A model generated the notes under the pieces. It ran no database searches. It was not told the origin of the DNA and saw nothing but the letters and a program-made list of their open reading frames with translations. From Rhizophagus sp. LPA8_4_AMF (lineage: Eukaryota > Glomeromycota > Glomeromycetes > Glomerales > Glomeraceae), in the NCBI GenBank assembly GCA_021464525.1, contig JADRCO010000942.1, forward strand, positions 1 to 24,332: a stretch of DNA of 24,332 nt, given 5' to 3'. A program made the translations under genes and the position numbers. Shown here in pieces: positions 1 to 10,132 of this stretch. Numbering within the stretch: the stretch's first letter is position 1; each line of letters begins with the position of its first letter.

Positions 1-455
1 AAATTTTAAAGTCACATGATATTTTTGTGGTTTATAGGTGACGCACACCATATTTTATTACAATTTATATTAATCGTAAGAAAAAAAAAATCCTTGGATT
101 ATCTGTTATATTTAGAAATTTTGTGACCAATTTTTTAATTAATTAGTTGCATAATCTGAGTAACACCATGCTCGCGTGTTTAGCGTTACACGATCATGTA
201 ACGAGTTGCTATTGGTTCATTTGAGCATAAACTTTAAACATAAATTAAACACGTTTTCTTTTTTTTTTTTTTTTTTGACGAAACAATCATTCTTATTTTA
301 TTGTTTATTTACTACATAGGTAATTAATTTTTAATTTTTGTTTAAAGTGTGAAAGAAAAACATTTATTATCAAAACATTATTAATGTAATTAATGTAAAT
401 AAAATTTACTTAATTACTTTTTTTTTTTTTTTTAATATAGTACTGCTAAATAATA
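1..455. other. AT-rich upstream region of the F-box gene
   Basis: No coding sequence is visible. The region is A/T-rich with long T runs (about 258-277 and 418-433). A polypyrimidine tract ending in TAATATAG at 440 lies 15 bases before the F-box ATG and looks like a spliceosomal 3' splice site. The gene may therefore have an intron in its 5' leader, or an upstream exon. I could not identify a matching donor with confidence. Confidence 0.5.
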
Positions 456-1940
456 ATGCAAGAAACAATTAAAGTACGATTACCAGCAGATTGTCTTCGA
501 GAAATATTCGAAAATCTTTCACAAGAAAAGAAATCATTGAGAACCTTTTTATTGGTTAATAGATTATGGTGTGAAACGGTAATACCTATATTATGGAGAG
601 ATCCATTTAAATTAAAAAGAACGTATAATTGTGATCCAGGATTTTGGACGACAATTACTAGAACTTTATTATCATGTTTATCAGAAGAATCTATTATATT
701 ATTTAAACAAAATGGAATTAATCCTCCAATGATTCCATTAGAAGAATGTGAACCTCCATTATTTGATTATGTTGGATATTGTCAAAATATATCATGTCAA
801 GATATATATGAAATTATACCTCAAATAATTGGAAAAGAAGAAATTTTAACAAATGTATCATATTATCATAAAGGAAATTTAGTAGAAAATGAATTATGGA
901 AATTATTTATTAGTAGATGTTCAACAATAAAATATTTAGAATTACCAAATATACCATTTAATGATCTTAATAGAGGTTCATGTTTATCTCATTTGGTCGA
1001 ATTAGAATGTTCAACATCAAAATCTTCTCAATTATTCTTAGATTTAGCACAAACTTGTTCCGATATTAAAAAAATTGTTATTAATTTATGTGATGGTGAT
1101 AATGAAGGTTTAGTTACATTAATTTCTATGCAAAAATATTTAAAAGAAATTGTATTGGTTTCTCCAGAAGGTGTACAATGTCCATTAATTGGTGAAGCTA
1201 TTGGTACACAATATCCATCATTAACTTGTATTAGATTAGAAGAACATATTTGTATTCCTTCAACAATCTTATCTAAATTAATTAATTTAAAACATCTTCA
1301 AATTGATTTGGAAGAAGAAATTAGTAATTCAAAACTAGAATTATTGGATAATTGTGTCTTTCCTTTATTAGAAAGTTTAGTAATAAGAAATGTTAATGGA
1401 AAATATTTAGATATTTACACAAAATTAATTAAAAATACAAATGGTTTTCTTAAAATTATAGAGATTGATACATTACCAATACCTTCATTATATCATATTA
1501 AACCTTATTGGCAAGCTTTAATTAAACATTGTCCTCAATTAGAATTTGTTACTGTTTGGTATAAAGATGATTCATTAAATGATTTAAAGAAATTATTAAC
1601 AACTTGTGGTAATAAATTGAAAGGAATCTTTTTTGAAGCTGTATTAGGTCAATTTAGTTGGCGTCTTTTGGATTTAAAATGCGTTTTTGATTTATTAATA
1701 GAATTATTTGATATTAATAATAATATTGAAGAATTACATTTTAGAGGTACTTGGACCCTTCATTCTAATGATTTAAAAAATTTCTTAGATAATTGGGGTA
1801 AAAAGGATGACAAAGGTCAAAAATTAATTAAAAAACCATTACATATTAGCATTAATGTTGATTTTCAATTAAGTAAAGAAACTATAGATATTTTTGAAGA
1901 ATTTGTCAATAAAGGCGTGCTTAAAGGGTGGTCTAGATGA
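456..1940 (+). CDS. F-box protein with LRR-like C-terminal region
   Basis: The predicted protein has 494 residues and no intron. Residues about 8-46 form an F-box: LPADCLREIFENL, then LLVNRLWCETVIPILW, the hydrophobic and Trp pattern that binds Skp1. F-box proteins are the substrate-selecting subunits of SCF ubiquitin ligases. The rest (about 60-480) is rich in Leu, Ile and Asn with irregular leucine-rich segments such as LINLKHLQIDLEEE and CVFPLLESLVIRN, consistent with a degenerate LRR solenoid for substrate binding; the substrate is unknown. The reading frame is open throughout with strongly A/T-ending codons. The ATG at 456 is the first in frame and puts the F-box at the N-terminus as usual. 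Large F-box families of this form are known from Rhizophagus. The stop codon adjoins a purine-rich minisatellite, so the C-terminus may vary between strains. Confidence 0.9.
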   Translation: MQETIKVRLPADCLREIFENLSQEKKSLRTFLLVNRLWCETVIPILWRDPFKLKRTYNCDPGFWTTITRTLLSCLSEESIILFKQNGINPPMIPLEECEPPLFDYVGYCQNISCQDIYEIIPQIIGKEEILTNVSYYHKGNLVENELWKLFISRCSTIKYLELPNIPFNDLNRGSCLSHLVELECSTSKSSQLFLDLAQTCSDIKKIVINLCDGDNEGLVTLISMQKYLKEIVLVSPEGVQCPLIGEAIGTQYPSLTCIRLEEHICIPSTILSKLINLKHLQIDLEEEISNSKLELLDNCVFPLLESLVIRNVNGKYLDIYTKLIKNTNGFLKIIEIDTLPIPSLYHIKPYWQALIKHCPQLEFVTVWYKDDSLNDLKKLLTTCGNKLKGIFFEAVLGQFSWRLLDLKCVFDLLIELFDINNNIEELHFRGTWTLHSNDLKNFLDNWGKKDDKGQKLIKKPLHISINVDFQLSKETIDIFEEFVNKGVLKGWSR

Positions 1941-2095
1941 GGGGGAAGTAGGGGAAGTATATGAGTATGGGTGAAAAGTATGAGTAGGGGAAGTATGAGT
2001 GAATAGGAGAAGTATGAGTAGGTGAAGTATGAGTGAATGGGAGAAATATGGGGTATATAATATAGGGGAAATACGAGTGAAGATAGGGGAACGTG
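1941..2095. repeat. Degenerate GA-rich minisatellite
   Basis: Imperfect tandem repeats of a purine-rich unit close to AGGGGAAGTATGAGT, with spacer variants such as GTGAATAGGAGA, run from the F-box stop codon for about 155 bases. Nearly all G in this part of the window is on the + strand, in sharp contrast with the T-rich DNA that follows. Unit length varies (about 15-30 bases). Confidence 0.8.
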
Positions 2096-2395
2096 AATAC
2101 TTTCATTCTTGAATTTTTTTATTAATTATTTATTATTATATTCTTATAATTATTATTATTAGTTTTTTTATAATTGCGAAATATAGAAATATATGAATAC
2201 TGGCATAGAAACATTTATTATATATGTATTTGAACTAATGTGGCGTATTGATTCAATTTTCTTTATGTAATATCTTTACGCGGGTTGTTTTTTTTTTTAA
2301 AAAAAAAAAAAATTTCGAGACCCATGGAATCGAATTCAAATACTAATCATTTTTCAATGCATTATGAAAAGGTTTTACTTTAAAAGGAAAAATGT

Positions 2396-2401
2396 TTTAT
2401 T
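2396..2401 (-). terminator. Candidate poly(A) signal of the Rex4-like gene
   Basis: AATAAA on the minus strand (TTTATT on the plus strand), 40 bases past the exonuclease stop codon. Position and motif fit a eukaryotic polyadenylation signal. The transcript end was not observed. Confidence 0.45.
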
Positions 2402-2440
2402 CGTTGAAAAGAGAGAAATAAAAGCTCCTTTTTATAAAAG

Positions 2441-4506
2441 TTAACTAATTATATTATAATGTTGATGCGTAACCGGCGCATAATTAGCACTATAATTATT
2501 AGGATAACGATATGAATAATATTTAGAAGTGTTAGGATCTCTATTATATTCATCATAATCAATTCCATCATCATTCTTCATATTTCGATCCAAATTATCT
2601 TTATCATTTTTTAATTTTTGTTTGTTATATGGACATCTCTTGGAAGCATGAGATGATGAATCACAAAATTTACATTCTTTTGGTCTCAGAAATCCATTCG
2701 TTTTCAAATGTTCCTCCCACTCAGCTTGTCGATGCCTATAAAGTATCATAGAAGCTCTTGCATCTTCAATTGAATCATGTTCACCTTCTTGAATGTTAAT
2801 ACCTAAAACATCTTTGGCCAATTTTTTTAAAGATGGCGTAACACCTTTTTCAGTTTCGATACCAAATATTGTGTTAAAATGTGATGTATCTCGAATCAGA
2901 TACTCTGGATGTCTAGTTTTAAGTACCTAAAAAAAAAATTAAAATTGGATATGATTGATTATAAATTTAAGACAGAAAATACAGAAACTGTAGAAAATAT
3001 AGGATGAAATAACTTACTTTGAAATCAAAATAAATTGATTGGCCGACTACAATATGATCCTTCATAATCTTTTCAACTTCTTTTTGTACTTGTTTAAATT
3101 CACTTGCTATTTATAATGTAAAAAAAGTTAACATGGTTCAAAAATTATAGGATAAACGAATATAATAAAATAATTACCATTGATTAATAATTCCGGAGTA
3201 ATTCCACTGAACTGAGTTCTATAATCGGTAATTTCTCTCCTAGATTTAACAAATCTATCAAGTAATACTTCACCATAATAGTTTACTATGCTAACTCGCG
3301 CTAATACAGAATATTTTCCTTTTGCCCCAACACCAACCATTTCACAATCAATTGCAATACAATGATTATTCTCATGTGTACGTGAAAGACTAGGATCGAT
3401 TTCAAAGAAATTATAAATTTAGATTTAAATAATTATTTTTTAAAAATATTACGATTATAAAATAAAAAATACCTTGTCGTAATTGAATTTAAATGATTAA
3501 ACCATAATTCCGTTGTTGGAAAAGATCTTGATCCGTAATTATTTGATTCTATTTTCATATCCGGGATCATATACATTACTTTCTGAGAGTCTGATTTCTT
3601 AGGAAAAAGAAGTGGTGGTTTCTCTTTAGGTGCAGAAATAGGATTTTGAATATTTCTGTTCGTAATTGTTTCTTAGGATTAAAACAGGATCGCTTACCTA
3701 TTTCTATTTGTTTTCGATTTTTAGGATTTATAAAAAGAGGAGGTTGAATATTCTCTGTTGGTTTTTGGGGTAAATAATACGAAGGAGGTTGTATTATTTT
3801 CATATTCATTTGCGGATATCTTTGAGGATAAACTTGAAATCTTTGTGTATTCATTTGATATGAATGTGAATGTGGATATGGATAAAATGGATGAGTAGTT
3901 TGCTGTGCCTGTTCTTTGGGAGGTCGAAACGGAAGAGAGAGTTTTGCAGATTCATCATTCCTTTTTATCGCATTAGCTGCATTGATGTGCGGTAATGGAG
4001 TTGTAAATGACGTGCATACCGTGGGTACCGTGATTCCTGTGATTGGCGTGGGTGCTGTGGGTGTTTTGGAAGTTGTGGGTGTTTTAGACGTCGTGGATAC
4101 TTTTGATGTCGTGGGTGCTTTGAAAGTTGCGAGTGTTTTGGGTGTTTTGAATTCTGACTCCATAGTTGTAAATGATATTTTAATAGAAGAATTACTATTA
4201 TCCGATCTAGACAAAAAAAATTATATTATTAAATAATAAATAAAAATTTAAACTTGTAAAAAAGTTTCATACTTACGACTTCTTTTCCTGATGCCTTTTT
4301 TTCTTTCTCTTTGAATTTTTCGTTTCACTTTCATTTTGTTTTTTCTAATTATAAATACGATAAATGATAATAATGTTTAATTCTTATTTTAAAGAAAAAT
4401 AAGAAAAAAATATTGATATTATTGTTACCTGAGGTAATTGTTCAAATTTATCTAAAGATATCAAATTTAAATTCAATTTTTGACTATTTAATTCAATTTT
4501 TTCCAT
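2441..4506 (-). CDS. Rex4/REXO4-like DEDDh 3'-5' exonuclease with zinc knuckle, 7 exons
   Basis: Proposed exons on the minus strand: 4506-4429, 4344-4277, 4206-3698, 3623-3473, 3389-3178, 3106-3018, 2926-2441; total 530 aa. Introns are 70-91 bases, begin GTAA/GTATT and end in TAG, except the third (3697-3624), which has a good GTAAGC donor but an AAAG acceptor. That intron is the weak point; a 1-base frameshift is the alternative. Residues 1-50 are Lys-rich. About 50-260 is low complexity: TTSKTP repeats, then Pro/Gln/Tyr-rich. The exonuclease domain covers about 278-440: Exo I IDCEMVG (D283, E285), Exo [11 protein letters not shown] (D367), Exo III HDSIEDA (H419, D424). All DEDDh catalytic residues are present. 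C454-C457-H462-C467 is a CX2CX4HX4C zinc knuckle, followed by an Asn/Tyr-rich tail. Rex4 relatives act in rRNA processing, probably in the nucleolus. The protein is much longer than yeast Rex4 (about 290 aa). Confidence 0.82.
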
Positions 4507-5640
4507 GATAATTTTTATATAGCACAAAAAAAAAAAAACTATAAAATGATTCAATAACTAATTTTTTTTTTATTTGAAAGGATTTTTTTTTTTCTTGAAA
4601 GATAATTTTTTTTCTTTTCTCTCTCTTAATTTTTATGACTTTTTTTTTAAAAAAAAAGAAAAAAGAAAAAAAATACTTTTGGTTAATGACACAGTAAATA
4701 AATATGTATGTATATAATGTATATTATGTATATATTGTAAAAAAATTATTATTTATTTGATTTTTTTATTTTATTTATAAGGATTATAAATAAAAATTCT
4801 TTTTTACAAAAGGGCCGAAAGGATAAAATAAATAAGAAGACCGACTTTATTTAATCATTGTACCTATATTTAGATTAAACAAAGTAATCGGGATATTAAT
4901 TCCGTTTGAATTAAATAAATAAAAAGAGAAATTTATATAAAATATAGTAAATAATCACCATATATTGAAACAATAATAGAAAGTTGAAACGATATTATGA
5001 AAAAGGGAGTTTTAAAGGTATAATTTTTGAATCAAACTTTATTTGTAAAATAAAATAAAAAAAAAGTAAACATTGATAAGGAGTCCTTTTTAAGTACGTT
5101 TTAAACAAAGCTTCACTGTTGTTACAAAAAAAACTTTATTTGGTATGATACGCGTGTACGTATAGCGCATATATACGCAAACATAAAAAGAATTGAAGAA
5201 AATTTAAATTTCTTTCAAGTTAAAATTGTGAATTAAAAAGGAAATTATTCCTTAGTTAAACTGCAACTTTTTTTTCAAGATTCTAGAACTTCATTAGTTC
5301 TAATTTGTTACCCTTAAGACCCCAATCACTCCTTTATTAAAATTGTTGAAAATTTGAGAATCGTAATTTTTGGGAATGATCCGCTGTCGATCTTCAATGA
5401 TGCCATTAGCATTTCCAAATTTGAATTCATTGTTATTGAATGTGTTTTTAAAAAAAATATATTTATTTCACTTTCCTCTTTTATAATAATACATATATTT
5501 TTTCTTCCAATATTTGAATCGTATCATCCACACCAAAAAAGTACAATAAATAAAAGAAAATTAGGATTGAAGATTTCTTTCGGATACTTATGCAAGAGAA
5601 AATATTGAAAATTTAAAGATAACAAATGAATTGTTTTTTT
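4507..5640. other. AT-rich intergenic region upstream of the exonuclease
   Basis: This presumably holds the promoter of the minus-strand exonuclease, but no defined element can be assigned. It contains long T and A runs (about 4561-4670) and a short TATGTATA-rich stretch at about 4700-4740. An 84-codon plus-strand frame at 5354-5608 has no recognisable domain, is Phe/Ile-rich from base composition, and is probably not a gene. Confidence 0.5.
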
Positions 5641-5644
5641 AGGC

Positions 5645-5731
5645 ATCAACCATTACGTAATTGCAATATCAACCTTAGTAATTGTGTTGGTCGGGTTAAT
5701 AATTTCCGGTATCCAACATTAGTAATCGCAA
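5645..5731. repeat. Three imperfect copies of an ATCAACnTTAGTAATTG-like unit
   Basis: Units start at 5645, 5668 and 5711 (ATCAACCATTACGTAATTG, ATCAACCTTAGTAATTG, ATCCAACATTAGTAATCG). The spacing is uneven (23 and 43 bases). The next bases (about 5733-5765) contain partly inverted versions of the same words, so this may be the remains of a small inverted-repeat element. No function is assigned. Confidence 0.35.
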
Positions 5732-8700
5732 CATCGGAATAATGATTGCCGATATTTAACCTTTAAAAGTAAAATTCTCATTCGTTCTATCTGAATCGAC
5801 AAGTTCTAATTTATAACATGTTTCAAAATATGAAATTTTTGCCCTACCTATTATGTAGATGAAGGTATTATGATTTTCATTGATCTGCACATACTGTAAA
5901 CGCACGCAAATGAATGTAACATCAAAAAAAAAAAAAAATGTTCTTTAATATATAAAAATTATTTTATTTACATTACCTAAAGATTTCACAAAATAAGTTT
6001 TTTTATACATACTTTCATATTTTTATTCCACTTACTTTATTTTTTGCAATCACATTTTAGATCACACATTTTACTACTATACAATAAGCAGCAATAAAGT
6101 AGACTACATTTTTTTTGAAATGTAATTTTTTTTTTTACTCACATTAAGAACAGAACTTGGAAAATCTAAAAACAAATTTTATATATTACCTTAATAAAAA
6201 TTATTACCATTTTAATAGCGCGGTCACACTATTTTTGTAATTATGCTTTCTTCAGTTAGATATTTTGTAATTACACTGCATAACCATTATTAATATATTA
6301 ATTTAATTTTATTAAATTTTAGGTGCTACTCGATATAGATAATATATCCTAGGTCAATAATTTATTTTTGTACGTATGAATATCCGCCGGATAAATTCGG
6401 TACTACATTAAGAAATAAATCTTAACGTTGACCACCTTCGTCGTATGTAGAGACTAGTATCTTTTATACGTTTTGTATACTATATTTTAAATTCTTCTTG
6501 AGCATCTTGTCGCTTTTTGTTCATTGAACGTATCTCCTATTAATAGACCAAATACCTGCGAAATAATGTGTATAAACACGTTCCTTCGGAATGTATACAA
6601 AAAATAAAGAGGTAGTTCCTACTAATGGGAACCATTGGATTCCATTTTTTCTACACAACATGCATCGACTTAATTTTTCTATTGTAAACATTATATTTTG
6701 ACGAACACCAATTCAGGATCTATGAATTGTCACGTGTTATTCGCAGCACAAATATATTTCTCAATAACGAGACCTTTGAGTCCTTGACCTTATGGGTCTT
6801 AAGAACTGCGAATGTCCACGTAGGACAAGTCTGATGTAATATGTCCAACAACGAGATCGTGACCTAAGGTCGTTATTATCTTGCACCAAAATTTGTCCGT
6901 CATGTCAAATTAAATAAATATTTGACAAAATTTTAGTCACAAATCTTACGTCTACCCAATTTTTCCGGTGTTAAAGGCACGTCATTATTTGACATGTTTA
7001 TAGGGAAAAAGCTTAATCGATATCACATGTTTCTGTAAGTCAATTTTAATTCCCGAGGGCGTAGCAGGGGTTTTTGATAAATCCGCCGCACTATCGTTTA
7101 CCGAAATAAAAAATAAAATTTTTGTATAGAAATTCCAATATACAACGGGTGAGAGAATGACAAAAATCTTTGTGATCGGATAAACTAGAATCGATTTCAC
7201 CTGTATTGTATACCTTAATAGTTCTCGGATCATAAGACTATGATAATCTCATTACGAAGTAATACCCTTTAGCCATTTTCTCTTTTCCTTTTAAAACGAA
7301 GATTCGTAACACTGTTTTAATTACCACTGGAAAACAAGTTCCATGGGCAATAAGTTTACCCATCAGGATATTTTTTGATAACCGCGATGATATAAACTTT
7401 GCGATATCAGTTTGGGGAAAAAATTTCCCGGATAATCGTTTATCAGTCGGAACGATGATTTTTTTATTTTTTGTATTTTTTCACAAAATTTCACAAACTT
7501 AATGATAAGATCAGTCAATACTACCAATTAACAATAGACGCTTTATAATAATAATACTTTTTTCAACTTTTTTTTCTAATAAATAACAATAGACCAAATT
7601 TTTTTGGGAATTATTTTAATAACGTATGATTTGTTTCACCTGATTTATAATGTATAAGTTAAAAAGCAATACAAATACTCATCAGTCACAACAAAATTTC
7701 TATTTGATCACAAAAATTTACTTTTTTTTTTATTAATATACACAAGATTGCATTTCACAACAATTTATGATGTCATAGAATTTTAACAACCCGTGATAAG
7801 GTTCGGATGGCATGCTAGCACGTTCCAGTAAAATCATTCGGCCATTTACCCTATAAAAAATTTTTTAGAAAATTGATCATATGTCGGAGTTTTTCGGAAT
7901 AAAAACTAGCTATTAAAAAAATTATTCGAAAACACACAAGATATATAACCGTAGCTTTACTATAGAGAGGGATCGAAGATTCTAAACTGAAATATTTCGT
8001 TTTTCTATTCTTTTAGAAGCGTGTGTCTATGAACATCCTAAAATATAAAAAGCAAATCCTGGTGACCTCCAAAATCCGAATGAGGTACTTCTCTTGCAGA
8101 GAACCTTATATCTTGATTGATTGAGTCTTAGCCTTTGGCTGGCTTCGTATTCGCGTAAATTTACCTGGAAATGGAAACCGGTATATGCAAATATACTGAT
8201 ATAAATAAATATCAAGAATTAGACAAGAAACTTTGTCCAGTAACCTAATACGAAAAGGTATAGCAAATAGATCCTTATTCGATGCACTAATAGTTGTCAC
8301 ACGGCACGGCTATAATTCCATTATTCGAGCAAGAACAAAAATATGATCAATATAAGTATCGTTTTGCGTGCAATATATATTAATATTATTACTCTTTGTA
8401 TTACTCAACACTTATTAATAAAAATTTTATTGGTATGTTCTCGGATTGTCCTATTGCTAATTAAAAGTTCGTTTAGAACTAATTTGGGAACGTACGAGTA
8501 ATTCAATGCACGTATTTTTTGCGTGCTGATCCCATTTTTACTTTTCCTAATTCTTTTCCTTTGTATCCCTATGAGATGGCAAATTACAACGAGGACTAAG
8601 TAATTTGTTCTAGTTAGTAGTGATACTCCCGATTTATGAGTGATTTCTTTTTTATCCATTGGAAGAAATAGATGATAGATTTTGGACATAAACTGAATCG

Positions 8701-10132
8701 TGCGTGATTATGGCTACAGTGTTCAATATACCTATTTAGACGATCTGAATAATCAAAGAATTTTTAATGCATGGACGCTATTCAGTAAGAGACTCTTACG
8801 TATTAAACGGATTTTAGGATATTAGGATAAAAAGTTCCATTGACTCTGAATTTTCCCGAAGGGATGTTTATGTGGAACTAACTAATGTTATACTGATAGT
8901 ATCACTTGCATGTATTTCATAGGTGATTAATAAAGATTCCTAGTCTACTTCGGAATTTTTCTTTTCTGGGTGCTCTGCACTCTCCGAAGAGGTGAATTTT
9001 TCCTGTTTTCTCACTTAATATAAATTAGTGAGACTGGCTAAAGCCACACGTTTGTCATTACGAAATTACGAAATATAACATCCACTTTTAATTTAATGAT
9101 TTACGACTTGCAATATACTGTACACTAATTATTACTATTCGGAGATAATATTGGCCATTAACAATAGGAATCTTGTGTTTGGTTCGAAGGAACATAGTGA
9201 CTTCAAATTATACATGAGCCTTCAAACCAAATATTGACTTTATACGTCTTACTACAAGAATCAAATAATGCGCATATATACCAGAACTGTAATTACAGTA
9301 TCTAATAATCTAGTAACAAGGGCTGTTGTAATTTTAGTTTGCCAGAAATTATTACTTAATAGATAACATAAAATTGTTTGGATCCTACCAATCAAATTAT
9401 AATATTTATAAATTATGTAGTAATGTAAGATTTTGGTTACTTCTCTTCCTCCTTTAATAATTATTTAATATGTATCACTTCTTTAAATTTAGCAATATTA
9501 AGATGCATTTTTGTCATTTTTTTACTTTTCAGATGTAGCTTGAATACTTTAATTAAAGAAAATAAGCAAAAACAAAAAGTTATTTAGCAAATATAAAATA
9601 TTTGTATTAATTTTCATAAGGCTAACCTAAATAGTTGTGGAATTGTGAATTCTTTTTGTAATAATACTAGAACATGTTGCTTTTGTAAAAATTTCAGTGT
9701 TAAACTGTTAATACAATAGTATTTAATAATATCTAATAGAATGTAATTTTTAATCCTGATATAGATTTTTGACATTTTATTCAAATAAGCTTACTTAATA
9801 AAGTTTTATATTTTCAAACTTAAACATTTTTTAATGGTTTTATAATGATAAAATTAGATAAAGTTTTATTGTAGTTTGTTAAAATGTTAAAATCTAATCT
9901 TTAAAAAAACTGGCTATATTATATGAAGGTGTTTAATTTTTCTTCTTTTTAAAATTTTTTAACGCGCGCGAAAGAGCCAAATATTTTTAAGGGTTAACCT
10001 ATACTGCTCGACACTATGATCACGTGGGGTGAAATTGGTGTTACTACAAATTCTCCCAGTTTTGAGTTTTGCGAAAAAAAATTTTCTTCCCCCATTTATC
10101 CATCCGTTGTAATACAAAATATCTAATATTGG
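5732..10132. other. About 4.4 kb without a recognisable gene
   Basis: All frames are broken by stops; the longest open stretches (6985-7233, 8027-8300 and 8405-8689, all minus strand) match no family I recognise. Base composition varies: about 6300-9300 is less A/T-rich than its flanks and reads like old degenerate coding or transposon DNA, while 9400-9960 is very A/T-rich. I saw no tRNA, rRNA or long terminal repeat. Confidence 0.55.
9177..9232. repeat. Imperfect inverted repeat
   Basis: GTTTGGTTCGAAGG (9177-9190) is nearly the reverse complement of CCTTCAAACCAAAT (9219-9232): 12 of 14 positions match, with a 28-base loop. The left arm resembles a Pol III B box (GGTTCGA) but no tRNA fold surrounds it. 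Confidence 0.4.

Noticed and set aside
3916..4236. 106-codon plus-strand open frame rich in Val and Gly
   Set aside because: It is the antisense shadow of the Thr/Pro/Lys repeats in exon 3 of the exonuclease; low complexity keeps both strands open.
5354..5608. 84-codon plus-strand open frame
   Set aside because: Phe/Ile/Lys-rich from base composition, no domain, no supporting context.
8405..8689. Possible transposon polyprotein fragment (94-codon minus frame)
   Set aside because: A loose resemblance to retrotransposon text (SLLTRTNY) is not backed by further motifs or flanking repeats.
9177..9190. tRNA B box-like GGTTCGA
   Set aside because: No A box at the right distance, no anticodon arm and no acceptor stem.
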